Made by a program: the position numbers and the translations under genes. From the NCBI GenBank assembly GCA_037962975.1, contig CM075675.1, forward strand, positions 25,732,501 through 25,796,500: a DNA stretch of 64,000 nucleotides. Reading direction: 5' to 3'. Positions 35,030-46,942 of this stretch are shown piece by piece (position 1 is the stretch's first letter; each line of letters opens with the position of its first letter). Below the pieces are notes generated by a model. It was not told the DNA's origin. It did no database searches and worked only from the letters and a program-made list of their open reading frames with translations. Origin of the DNA: Clitoria ternatea. Lineage: Eukaryota; Streptophyta; Magnoliopsida; Fabales; Fabaceae.

Positions 35030-36180
35030 CTCTCTCACGTGAAAGCTTGGATTTCATAAGTAAGAAACTTGGACTGGTGCAGAGCTGTAATTCCAGTCGG
35101 AATTCTTGAAGCTGTGACTTGATATAGCTTAAAAAGCTGCTGGAACTCTTTATTTCCAGGTAGGGGGAGCGTTACATTTTAAATGTATAGTTTATGAACA
35201 GAATCGGGATAATATTGTTATTTTCAATGAGAAATCCTGAATATGTATGATATGTGTGATATATGATGCTTTCCGTTCCTGTGTGAATATTATTGATATT
35301 GAATTTATATGAGATATGATCGTATATGTGATGATTATATTTGTGATGATTCCTATGCATGAGATGCAGTAGGAAATATGATGTTGATATGTGATTGATG
35401 ATGATATGAATGATATTCATGAAGTTTTCATGATATATATAAATACATGTTATGCTTCTTGTTATGTTGAGTTAAAACCCTTGGTGGTGGTAACCAAGTG
35501 GTAGCCCCTGATGATGATAATCAGGTGGTCTGTTATTGATTGATTATTATTTGGCATAGCATGTGCATTCAGACGGACACAGGACTGCAGGGGCCTGTGA
35601 TGCCGGCCCAGATGGGAGGGCGGCCTGATGATAGGCACAGACCCTGTGGTGGTTTTTGATACCACGGACGCCTTTGAGTTGGACTCAAGGCCGGGCTGTA
35701 ACACTGAGTTGTGTTACCGCTGTCACTGAGAGTGACCAGTGTTACATTATGGGCATGTATGGTTTGGTACCCGTAAAACGGCCGAATCAGCTGAGAGCTG
35801 AGATATTATGTTGTAAAAATCCCATCATTAGAGTCGGATCCGCATGCATATGCATTGATATATGCTATTGAGAATAACATGATGATATGATTATTTGATG
35901 ATAAGAGAATGAATGATATATGATGAGTTTGTATGATATGAATTTGATTTAGATGTAGTTATGAATTGGACACTTGATCTGATTCAATAACTATCATTTG
36001 ACATGTATATGCTCACCCCCTACTGTTGTTATTTTTACAGTGGACATAGGGCCCAGCGATGATATGTGAAGTCACTCAGCTGCTCGGATTGTACATAGTT
36101 ATTTTTGGTAGAAGCCTTGGTCGGCTCCTGTGTATACCGAGTTATTATATTTATTTGTATATTTAAAAGGGTCGGTCGGC
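35030..36180 (+). mobile_element. Tekay-type LTR fragment, related to LTR A
   Basis: The stretch from about 35150 (TTTCCAGGTAGGGGGAGCGTT, then TTTTAAATGTATAGTTTATG) to about 36130 (AGCCTTGGTCGGCTCC) follows the middle of the LTR of element A (about 7000-7890). Many substitutions and indels separate them. The TGTAACATCC start and the chromovirus internal region are absent. The outer limits and any target duplication could not be placed. It is probably a solo or truncated LTR that inserted into element D. Confidence 0.65.
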
Positions 36181-36519
36181 TGTTGTAAAAATGACAATGT
36201 TATTAATTAATTCAAATTCTGTTTTGATATTTAAATTATTTGTGAAAAATTTATTTGAATTGTTGAAATTTTATTTTAAAAATATAAATATTATAACACG
36301 CCTCCTTCCTGAACTTTCCAACTTTTCTTCTTTCGTTCATTGTTTCACATTTCTTATTTTTTGTTTGTCATAGCCTTATACCGAGATAGGCTCCCGACTT
36401 TGGAATGTATTTGTTAAACTTGAAATGTAACTTTCATATTTTTAATGACATATCAAATTATGACAATTGCTAAAGTTATCCTTTGCTTTTATGTGCTTTT
36501 ATATAATGTTTATGTATGC

Positions 36520-36895
36520 CACTCGTTGGAGTTTGGAACAGTGTTTCTTAATAGGGATCTGATCCTCATTACTCACCGGGGCTAAGAAGTCCATTACCGA
36601 GGTAATGACTTTGCCATTCCTAGTTGTAAGATTCTACTTGCACCACTCGTCAGGATCCGGTATGGTCTCGAAAGAGATCCAGTCCTCGCTACTCGTTGGG
36701 GCCAAGTAGCCAATCCCTCTTCAAGAGACTGGGACGTCGCTCATTAGGGCTAAAAGTTCTACTTGCACCGCTCGTGGGGTCTAGTATGGCCTCAACAGAG
36801 GTCCAGAGTAGCCAATCCTTTCTAAGGGACTGGGTGTCGGTTGTTGGGGTCCGGTATGACCTTAAAAGAGGTCCAATCCTTGCCACTTGTCAAGA
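36520..36895. repeat. degenerate tandem repeat in element D
   Basis: Imperfect repeats contain the phrases ACTTGCACC(A/G)CTCGT, TCCGGTATGGTCTC and AGAGATCCAGTCC. Copies start near 36520, 36636, 36762 and 36840, with spacing of roughly 80-130 bp. It lies between the D pol end and the Tekay-type LTR fragment. Confidence 0.6.
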
Positions 36896-37087
36896 TAATT
36901 TTTATATACAAGTTGCATAATTGAAAATAAAGAACTTTATAAATAGAAATTTTATTAATTACTGAGTATACATCCAAGTTATATTGGGACATGTCTCGTT
37001 AAAACCTTTTTAAGGAAAACTCAATGGGAAAAAATCTTAAGTTAAGAAAAAGAATACATGTCAAACATCCAGCTAGCTGTAATAAAC

Positions 37088-37376
37088 TCACAAGTTCTGG
37101 ATATTTCACTTATTTCTAATGGGTGTTCCATTTAATGACTCCAAGCAATAAGTGCCTTTACCAACCACCTCAGATACATGGTATGGGCCTTTCCATATTG
37201 ATGCAAGCTTGCCTTGATAAGCAAATTTATTTCTAATGTTGGCCCGTCATAACACCAGATCTCCAACCTCAATCATCGTTAGGAGACACGTTTATTATAC
37301 CGAAGTGCATCTTTGGCTTTAACAACCTAATCGTGAACGAAAGCTTCCTCTCTGAGTTCATTGATCATATCCAACT
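37088..37376 (-). pseudogene. element D pol 3' end (integrase C terminus)
   Basis: The minus strand reads as the end of a Tat-type pol closely related to element B, with recognisable GKLASIWKGPYHVSEVVGKG and a stop near 37088-37090. An in-frame TGA replaces an expected Trp near the end. The frame runs up to 37376, where element B inserted. It resumes after 51258, as shown by the duplicated CAACT. Confidence 0.85.
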
Positions 37377-38292
37377 TGATCCGGTCCTAACACCGGCCCC
37401 CAAGAGCATGGCTTTAATGCTTTGCCAGATCAGCATTTTGAACAAGAGGAGTACGCGATTGAGTACATTATAATCACTTCTATACGGAGTACATACCGCC
37501 AGGGCAGGTAACTCCGCCAAGGCATGTTACTCCGCCAAGGAACATAACCCCGCCAAAGCAAGTTACACTACCAAGGCACCTTACTCCGCCAAGGCATGTT
37601 ACTCCGCCAAGGAACGTAACCCCGCCAAAGTTGTCTTTCCAAGCCATAAGCTCAATATTGGCGGAATACTGAATTTCCCACACTGCGTAGCGAGCCCATA
37701 CTCACAACCCCGGCACGAGATTGACTCTGTCTTGAGAGGTTAATAATGGGAATCACGCTGTCACGCATAAAGGGAAATAACAATAAAATATTAAAGCACT
37801 AACGCTTTCCAGACAAGTGGTGATACCTACTACAATAATGGTGCATGTAAACGGTGCAAGGACCCACTACCTTTTCAGCATTATGCCTGAAGACAAGGAG
37901 CGGGTCCTACCAATAATAGAGCACCAGTAACAGGTATATAAACCTCTCTCGAAAAGGTATAAGGGATCTCTTTTTCCCATTCTCTGAATCTTACATTCTC
38001 TTACTTGCATAATTCTCTCTGACTGTCTTTCTAAGTCTCTAAGTATTCTGAAATACTGACTTGAGCATCGGAGAACGATTGCAGGTACCACCCCCAATCG
38101 GGTCAAGGCAACGTAGATCCCATCAGGCGGACTGTGACACCGCCCCACAGTACATTGCACTCCGCCTCAGCATACAAAGATTCTCCGTATTTACATTTAT
38201 ACGCACATTGCTTTGTATCAAAAACACATTTATATGTATATTTTGAGTTGTTCTACAAGCATACTTCTACACCCCCTGTAAAGAACAGTTCA
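37377..38292 (+). repeat. 5' LTR of element B
   Basis: It starts TGATCCGGTCC and ends AACAGTTCA. A TATA box TATATAAA is at 37935-37942 (50896-50903 in the 3' copy). It contains an 18-bp minisatellite at 37493-37628. LTR length is 916 bp, against 919 bp for the other copy. Confidence 0.95.
37493..37628. repeat. 18-bp GTTACTCCGCCAAGGCAT minisatellite in LTR B
   Basis: About eight units of roughly 18 bp built on TACTCCGCCAAGG or ACCCCGCCAAAG occur upstream of the TATA box. The 3' LTR copy is at about 50451-50589. The last unit differs between the LTRs: TCTTTCCAAG in the 5' copy and TTACTCCGCCAAG in the 3' copy. Confidence 0.9.
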
Positions 38293-38312
38293 TTGGCACG
38301 CCCGGTGGGACC
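38293..38312 (+). other. candidate primer binding site of element B
   Basis: TTGGCACGCCCGGTGGGACC follows the 5' LTR directly, and gag begins only 45 bases later. The position fits a tRNA primer site. The tRNA was not identified. Confidence 0.65.
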
Positions 38313-38357
38313 TGTAAACTTGGTAATCCCACAATCTTTGATGAATCTTCATCATCA

Positions 38358-41300
38358 ATGGAGAGACAAGGACCAGAGATGCAGAACGAGGATTCTCCTC
38401 CACGCAATCCCAGACGTCTTAACTTTGATGATGATGCTCAAAAAAAAGCAGCGCAAGCTGATTCTCCAGATCCAAGAGATGACATGATTCGAATGTTGAG
38501 AGAAGAACTTGCGGAACTTCGTCGTGAAAAAGCAAACCCAATGCATGAGAAAGCTGGTCCCGCAAGACAGCCACATCATGAACCACACATGCAAGAGGAA
38601 TCAAGTACTCCTCACTACTCTCGTATTCCTACATACATGGAGGAGCAACGAAGCCTCCCACTGGTGAATGCTCAGCATCAAGAAGGAAGGAGAGCAGGCT
38701 CAAATGCATCCCCCTCGGGATATAAGATGAGTATCCCATTTTCTAAAAGGCTCATGAATGCACATGTACCCAAACATCTGCAAACTATGCAGCCCATTTC
38801 TATAGGGAAATACACTGGGGAAACAGATCCCTCTAAGCATTTAGATGCTTATATCTACGAGGCCATGTTTCTAGGAGCTGAGGAGGATGTCATGTGCAGA
38901 ATGTTCCCCAGAACCCTTACAGGCGAAGCTCTTAGTTGGTTCAAGAGCTTACCTTCAGGTTCCATTGATTCATGGGAGGAGCTGGCCTCAGCTTTTGGAA
39001 GCCACTTCGTGATCTCCAGGGATGCACCCAGAACCTCTCATACCTTGGCTCAGATCAAACAAGGCGACAAAGAATCTCTGAAGGATTTCCTTAAAAGATT
39101 TTACAAGGAGGCAGCCATGGTTCCTGATCTGACAGAGGCAATCCAGTTGCATATTCTCATAGAAGCTATGCAACCAAAGTCACCTTTCGCTTTGTCTTTG
39201 GCAAAGGGACCTCCAACCACGATGGAGGAATTTCGTAGGAAGGCGTCCAAGTACGTGGGTATTGAGATGCATTTGGAAGCCACTGCATCTCGCAGTAAAC
39301 CACCTCCTGCAACTCCACCTCATGACAAAGGGAAAGAGAAGTCGTTGAAGAATGACAAGTCCCACCAAAGGGACAAAGTAGGGAACCAACCTTTCAAACA
39401 GCAAGACAGACGCGTGTTCAATTTTGCTCACTATGCACCACTGAACACAACTTGTGAGCAAATCTTGCGTGAAATAGGATGGACCACCCTCAATGTTTAT
39501 GGAATTCAACGTCCACCCCCAATAAAGCGCGGTGGAAACCCAAAGAAATATTGTGAATTCCATGAGTCAGTTGGCCACACCACAGAAGAATGTAAGCAAC
39601 TCAAAAATACCATTGAGGTGCTCATCCGTGAAGGTAAACTGAAACATTACCTGTTCAAAGGCAAATCTCATGATGAGCCTGAGAAGTTTGAAAAGCGACA
39701 TCGTGATCGTTCTCCGGATCCTGATAGTACTCGGGAACCAAAACGTACGGCAGTGTCAGAGAAACAAAAAGGCATTGTTCTGGAGTCCGCCCAACGAGAA
39801 CCGAGCCCTGAACCTAGATCACGAGGTAAAAGGCAGGTGGTGGACATGATTGCTGGAGGCTTCGCAGGAGGCGGACCCTCAAACACCGCCCGAAAAAATC
39901 ATCATCGTATGATCTTATCTGTGCAGGGCAAGAACAAAGAATATCGCCCATTCAGGGACGGAGTTCAGACTCCGCCTATAACTTTCACAGATGATGATTT
40001 TGGCCCAACCATTCCTGAGGGAGATGATGCGGTAGTGATCATTGCAGTGATCGCTAATATGGATGTAAAACGCATCCTAGTTGATCAGGGAAGTTCCTGC
40101 GACGTTATTTTTTATGACTGTTTTAAACGCATGGGACTGACTGACGCTGATTTGCAGCCTTACACATAGGACCTTACAGCTTTTAATGGCGCCAAACAGC
40201 CTACAAAAGGCTACTTGGACACAAGGATTACCTTTGATGGTGAACCTGGAGCAAGGACTGTGAAATCCAGGGTTCTTGTCATTGATGTTAAATCCCCATA
40301 CAATGGCATCATTGGGCGGCCTACTCTGAATGCCATGGAAGCCATCGTTTCAACCCCCCACTTGTTAATTAAGTTCATCGATAAAGATAATCAAGTCTCA
40401 TCTGTCAGGGGTGACCAGGAGATGGCTCGTTATTGTTACAATTTAAGTCTTAACATGGTGAAGCTTGAAACCATGTCTAAGAAAAGAAAATTGAACGAAG
40501 GAAACAGTGCGGCGGCATCCGTCAACTTGGTGGATCTTGATCCCAGGGCGGAGTCTTCTATAGACCTACTGAACCCTTTGAAACTAACTCCTGATGGTGG
40601 TTCCAAGCCTATTGTTCTGGGCAGCACCCCGGAGCAAATCACTAACATCAATGACAAACTGGAGCCTAACGTGGAGGCAAGACTGATTGCACTCCTCCAT
40701 GAGTACAAGGAAATTTTTGCCTGGACAGCTGCAGACATGCCTGGTATGAATCCTAACTTTTGTTGCCACCGCCTGGCGGTGTATCCTGAAACTAAGCCAG
40801 TGGCGCAAAAGAAATGGCGTATGGGTCCTGCTAAGCAGAAGGCTGCTTGTGAGCAAACTGAAGAACTCCTTAAGGCGGGGTTCATCAGGGAACTCCGTTA
40901 CTCTTCTTGGCTATCCAACGTGGTTATGGTACAGAAAGCCAATGACAAATGGCGCATGTGCATAGACTACGTTGATTTGAATAAATGTTGTCCCAAAGAT
41001 CCTTATCCTCTCCCCAATATTGATAGACTGGTTGACGATTCATCAGGATACAAGTATCTATCCTTCATGGATGCTTACTCCGGATACAACCAAATTCCAA
41101 TGTGCGAGGATGACCAGGAGAAAACAGCATTTATCAACGACAGAGGAGTCTTTTGCTACAATGTCATGCCATTCGGGCTGAAGAACGCTGGGGCCACCTA
41201 CCAGCGCATGATCAACAAAGTCTTTGAGGGCATGCACACAAAGCTGGTGGAAGTTTATATTGACGATATCATCGCCAAAACTCCAGAAGGAGGAGACCAT

Positions 41301-43805
41301 GTTGAAGACCTACGCCTCATTTTTCAACGCCTGCGGCAATACAACATGAGACTCAACCCAGTAAAATGTACATTTGTTGTGCCTGGGGGGAGATTTTTGG
41401 GTTTCATGTTAACGCAAAGAGGCATAGAAGCTAATCCTGACAAGTGTCGTGTGATACAAGAGTTGCAGAGCCCCAAAACACTGAAAGAGGTACAATCCCT
41501 CAATGGCAAAATCGCTGCTCTAGCACGATTCATGCCGAAAATGGCTCATCGCTCTCTCCCCTTATACAAGATGCTGAAGAAGGATAAGAAATTCAATTGG
41601 GGCCCAGAGCAAGAGGCGGCCTTCCAGAGCTTGAAAAATGTCTTAGCCAGCCCTCCAATCCTGGTAAAACCAAGCCCAGGTGAGCAACTCATTGTTTATT
41701 TGTCTGTTTCAGATGAAGCACTGGCAGCAGCCCTGGTCAAAGAAACAGTCGAAGGCCAACGACCGGTGTACTTCACTGGTAAAACATTGTATGGTGCAGA
41801 GTGTCGTTATCAGAAGATTGAAAAGGCAGCACTTGCAGTTGTTTGGGCCTCACGACGTCTAAGACCATATTTCCATGCACATCCCATCCTGATTCGCACA
41901 GATTTGCCACTTCGTACTATATTGTTCAAGCCAGACTTGGCAGGAAGGATGATCAAATGGGCCATAGAGCTCTCTGAATTCGACATATCCTACGAACCAA
42001 GAACTACTATTAAGGCACAAGTCCTAGCAGATTTCGTAGTCGAATTAACAGGCTCCAGCCCGGATGCAGATCATTCACACTGGACAATATACGTCGATGG
42101 GTCTTCGAACAGCAAAGGATGTGGGGCAGGAATCGTTATAGAAAGTGATGACGGGGTACATCTTGAAATTTCATTGCACTTTACCTTCACTACGTCTAAC
42201 AATCAGGCGGAGTATGAAGCCTGCTTAGCCGGACTCAGAGCAGCACAAGATATTGGGGCCAAAACTGTTACTCTATGCAGTGATTCTCAACTAGTCATCT
42301 CACAAATTCTTGGTGAGTATCAGGCTAAAGAACCTCTACTGCAACAATATCTGGACTGCGTCAATGAGTTGAAACAGCGCTTCGATGAAGTAACTTTCAA
42401 GCATGTACCTCGCGAAGAAAATACACGTGCTGATATCCTGTCCAGGTTAGCCAGCACAAAGAAGGCGGGATGCACAACCACGGTTGTACAGAGTACTGTG
42501 GCGGAGCCAAGTATATCCCTTCCCTCTTCAATTCATATGATTAAAAGCCGCCCCGTTGATGACAACTCCTGGGTAACACCAATAGTTCGTTATCTTGTTA
42601 ATGGACAATTACCCACGGATGATCTTGAGCGAAAGAAGCTAAGGAAGGAGGCACCCTATTATACACTCCTGGATGGGCAGCTATACCGCCGAGGAATTTC
42701 TGTCCCGTACTTAATTTGCATAAATGAAAACGAGGTGCCAGCTGTTTTGGAAGAAGTCCATGAAGGGCAGTGTGGACATCATCCAGGGGCACGGAGTCTA
42801 GTGAGAAAAATCCTCAGGGCGGGGTATTGGTGGCCCACTATAAAGCAAGACGCTGCCTCATATGTTCAAAAATGCGATCAATGTCAATGATTCGCGAATT
42901 TTCACTATACTCCAGCCGAGGAAATGTCATCATCAATAACGCCCTGGCCTTTCTATCAATGGGGCATGGATATTCTAGGTCCATTCCCAACTGCGCCCGG
43001 CGGTATCAAATACTTGATAGTTGGTGTTGATTATTTCACCAAATGGATTGAGGCAGAGGCAGTGGTGTACATAACGTCAGCCAGGACTCGAAGATTCGTT
43101 TATGAGAATATCATTGCACGTTTCGGAGTCCCTGAACGCATAGTCACTGATAATGGCACCCAGTTCACAGATCGCAAGTTCACTGAACTCTTAGAAAATC
43201 TCAGCATCACGCAGATTTTCTCTTCTGTGGAACACCCTCAAACCAATGGACAAGCAGAGGTCGCCAACAGAGAAATCTTGAAGGGCCTCAAAAAACGCCT
43301 TGGGGAGGCAAAGGGAGATTGGGCAAATCAGTTATGCCATGTTTTATGGGCATATAGAACCACCCCACACTCCACCACGAATGAATCTCCGTATCGGCTG
43401 ACATATGGAGTCGAGGCTGTCATTCCCATTGAATTAACAGCCCCTTCAGCTCGAGTCCTCCATTTCAATGAGGAAGCCAATCAACAGAACCTCGCACACG
43501 AATTGGAGGTTTTGGCAGAGTTGAGAGAGGAAGCCTTTGTGAGAGATCAAGCTGTCAAAGCAAAGGCCGCCAAACGGTATAATGCACGCATGTGCGAACG
43601 CCGTTTCAAAGAGGGAGATTTGGTCCTGAGAAGGGCCAACATTGGCAACAAATTTGCGCACCAAGGCAAATTGGCACCAAATTGGGAAGGTCCATACCGA
43701 GTCATCGAGGTTTTGGGCAAGGGTACATACCGCCTGGAAAACTTGGATGGCACTCCGGTCAGAAATAAATGGAACATTTTAAATTTACGCATATATTATA
43801 GTTAG
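38358..43805 (+). pseudogene. element B gag-pol, one frame with two in-frame stops
   Basis: A single 1816-codon frame runs from ATG 38358 to TAG 43803-43805, broken only by TAG at 40167 and TGA at 42888. Gag has EALSWFKSLP and a CEFHESVGHTTEEC knuckle-like motif near 39552. Protease has VDQGSSCDVIF near 40079. Reverse transcriptase has WRMCIDYVDLN near 40951 and VYIDDIIAKT near 41254. The gypsy RNase H is followed by a second RNase H with IYVDGSS, NNQAEYEA, SDSQLV and TRADILSRLAS (42089-42450). Integrase has the HHCC region before 42887, then WGMDILGPFP near 42960, TDNGTQF near 43147 and EHPQTNGQAE near 43231. The stop at 42888 fits a CGA-to-TGA change. Apart from these two stops the gene looks intact, so read-through or trans-complementation is possible. 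Confidence 0.95.
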
Positions 43806-44091
43806 TTGGGTAATACGGTATGATCTTTTCCTCCTAACTCAAGGATCTTCCTCTGTATGCTTTCCTTGAAAAGGTTTCGAAAAGATATATCCCAACTCAA
43901 TCCTTTATGTAGTTCCATTCTCAATGAAATGCCTTCCTGCATTTAATCTCCACTCTAACTTTGAATTGATTATCCATGGCAGAGTTTGTTCCCATGCAGG
44001 TAAAACAACGACTCTAAAACTGAAGCACAAATGCATAACTCTTTATTCCATAAAGATCAACCAACATGCAACGCCGCTTCACAAACGGAGT

Positions 44092-44750
44092 CAACAGAAA
44101 ACTCCTTGGGGAATTGGTGTCTCAGCTATATGCTGCACCATACTGACCCTAAGGTACAGAAAACTCCTTGGGGGGAAAGGATTGGTGTCTCAGCTATATG
44201 CTGCACCATACCGACCCTAAGGTACAGAAAACTCCTTGGGGGGAAAGGATTGGTGTCTCAGCTATATGCTGCACCATACCGACCCTAAGGTACAGAAAAC
44301 TCCTTGGGGGGAAAGGATTGGTGTCTCAGCTATATGCTGCACCATACCGACCCTAAGGTCCTACAGGCCGCCTATGGAAAGAACTAGTGTCACAGCTATA
44401 TGCTGCACTAATTCGCCCCCAAGGTCCTGCAGGCTTCTTGTGGGAAGAGCTAGTGTCACAGCTATATGCTGCACCACGCTAACCCCAAAATCCAACCAAA
44501 TTCTTGCAGGATGAATTGGTGTCACAGCTATATGCTGCATCATACCGCCTTGAAGGTTTAACCAAATTCTTGCAGGATGAATTGGTGTCACAGCTATATG
44601 CTGCATCATACCGCCTCGAAGGTTTAACCAAATTCTTGCAGGGTGAGTTGGTGTCACAGCTATATGCTGCACCATACCGCCTCAAAGGTTCAACCAATTT
44701 CTTGCAGGATAAATTGGTGTCACAGCTATATGCTGCACCATAGCAATCCC
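44092..44750. repeat. ~67-bp tandem array 1 of element B (about 10 units)
   Basis: Units of 60-68 bp each contain GTGTCACAGCTATATGCTGC or a one-base variant. Three adjacent units near 44158-44361 are almost identical; those on the right differ in the CTTGCAGGATGAATTGG part. The shared core is partly palindromic (CAGCTATATGCTG). Short open frames through it are repeat artefacts. Confidence 0.92.
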
Positions 44751-44930
44751 GACTTCGATGATTTTCATTCGATCAGGAGTCGCACTCCAATCAAAATGCA
44801 AAAGGATGAACATTCCATCCAAAACTTGACTCTTCCTAACTTCCAATGTTTTACAGAGTACATAATCAACAAACTCAAGCACTGTCAACAAGTTCAAGTA
44901 AGTTCAACGCTTGTAAAATTGTGCTTCATT

Positions 44931-46745
44931 AAAATTCCTAAGAGGCTACTCCGACTCTTTACGGAATCCAATTCCTTTGAAATTCCTAAGAGGCTACTCC
45001 GCCTCCTTACGGAATCCAATTCCTTTTAAATTCCTAAGAGGCTACTCCACCTTCTTACGGAATCCAACTCCTTTTGAAATTCCTAAGAGGCTACTCCGCC
45101 TTCTTACGGAATCCAACTCCTTTTGAAATTCCTAAGAGGCTACTCCGCCTTCTTACGGAATCCAACTCCTTTTGAAATTCCTAAGAGGCTACTCCACCTC
45201 CTTACGGAATCCTATTTCATTAAAATTCCTAAGAGGCTACTCCGCCTCCTTACGGAATCCAATTCCTTTTGAAATTCCTAAGAGGCTACTCCGCCTCCTT
45301 ACGAAATCCAACTTCTTTGAAATTCCTAAGAGGCTACTCCGCCTCCTTACGGAATCCAATTCCTTTTAAATTCCTAAGAGGCTACTCCGCCTCCTTACGG
45401 AATCCAATTCCTTTTAAATTCCTAAGAGGCTACTCCGCCTTCTTACGGAATCCAACTCCTTTTGAAATTCCTAAGAGGCTACTCCGCCTTCTTACGGAAT
45501 CCAACTCCTTTTGAAATTCCTAAGAGGCTACTCCGCCTCCTTACGGAATCCTATTTCATTAAAATTCCTAAGAGGCTACTCCGCCTCCTTACGGAATCCA
45601 ATTCCTTTTGAAATTCCTAAGAGGCTACTCCGCCTCCTTACGGAATCCAACTTCTTTGAAATTCCTAAGAGGCTACTCCGCCTCCTTACGGAATCCAACT
45701 TCTTTGAAATTCCTAAGAGGCTACTCCGCCTCCTTACGGAATCCAATTCCTTTTAAATTCCTAAGAGGCTACTCCGCCTTCTTACGGAATCCAACTCCTT
45801 TTGAAATTCCTAAGAGGCTACTCCGCCTCCTTACGGAATCCAACTTCTTTGAAATTCCTAAGAGGCTACTCCGCCTCCTTACGGAATCCAATTCCTTTTA
45901 AATTCCTAAGAGGCTACTCCGCCTTCTTACGGAATCCAACTCCTTTTGAAATTCCTAAGAGGCTACTCCGCCTTCTTACAGAATCCAACTCCTTTTGAAA
46001 TTCCTAAGAGGCTACTCCGCCTCCTTATGGAATCCTATTTCATTAAAATTCCTAAGAGGCTACTCCGCCTCCTTACGGAATCCAATTCCTTTTGAAATTC
46101 CTAAGAGGCTACTCCGCCTCCTTACGGAATCCAACTTCTTTGAAATTCCTAAGAGGCTACTCCGCCTCCTTACGGAATCCAATTCCTTTGAAATTCCTAA
46201 GAGGCTACTCCGCCTCCTTACGGAATCCAATTCCTTTTAAATTCCTAAGAGGCTACTCCGCCTTCTTACGGAATCCAACTCCTTTTGAAATTCCTAAGAG
46301 GCTACTCCACCTTCTTACGGAATCCAACTCCTTTTGAAATTCCTAAGAGGCTACTCCGCCTTCTTACGGAATCCAACTCCTTTTAAATTCCTAAGAGGCT
46401 ACTCCGCCTCCTTACGGAATCCAATTCCTTTGAAATTCCTAAGAGGCTACTCCGCCTCCTTACGGAATCCAATTCCTTTTAAATTCCTAAGAGGCTACTC
46501 CGCCTACATACGGAATCCAACTTCATTGAAATTCCTAAGAGGCTACTACGCCTCACTATTAAAATCATTTCAATGAAATTCTCAAGAGGTTACTACGCCT
46601 CATTATTAAAATTACTTTAGTTAAATTCTCAAAAAGGCTACTTCGCCTCCTTACTGAATTTTACTTCACCAAAATTGCAAAAAGGCTATCCCGCCTCGTT
46701 ATGCTTAGTCATATTTCATTAAGTCCTCAGAAGAATATTCCGCCT
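44931..46745. repeat. ~48-bp tandem array 2 of element B (about 34 units plus decayed tail)
   Basis: Units of 47-49 bp follow AAATTCCTAAGAGGCTACTC plus CGCCTCCTTACGGAATCC and a variable end. About 34 clear units run to 46560, then four decaying ones to about 46745. Unit variants recur in order: the type ending CCTATTTCATTAAAA appears near 45208, 45548 and 46033. The sequence from 45511 is repeated from 45995, 484 bp (ten units) later. Such arrays after pol are known in some Tat-lineage elements. Confidence 0.95.
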
Positions 46746-46942
46746 TCACGATATCATTTTACAAGGCATAAATACGACGGACTCGAACACTGCTTATATG
46801 AACAAGTATACATTTGCAGAAAATATGCTTTATTCAATATTGCCAAATTGGTAAAATCCAGAGCCTATCCTGGAACAAGGCGACGTTATAAATAAAAACA
46901 AGACTTGCAAAGAGACTGAGGAGGAGACTGAGAAGCTGATCT

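Noticed and set aside
35462..35871. Short frames in the Tekay-type LTR fragment
   Set aside because: The equivalent positions in LTR A (about 7278-7472) show similar chance frames; LTR sequence is non-coding.
37480..37683. Minus-strand frame with CLGGVTCLGG repeats
   Set aside because: It is the antisense translation of the 18-bp LTR minisatellite; the same frame occurs in the other LTR.
44931..46600. Repeated open frames with KFLRGYSASLRN words could look like a repeat protein, or the array like a CRISPR
   Set aside because: The frames change register with 48/49-bp units and only reflect tandem DNA repeats after pol. There are no unique spacers between constant repeats and the sequence is a plant genome.
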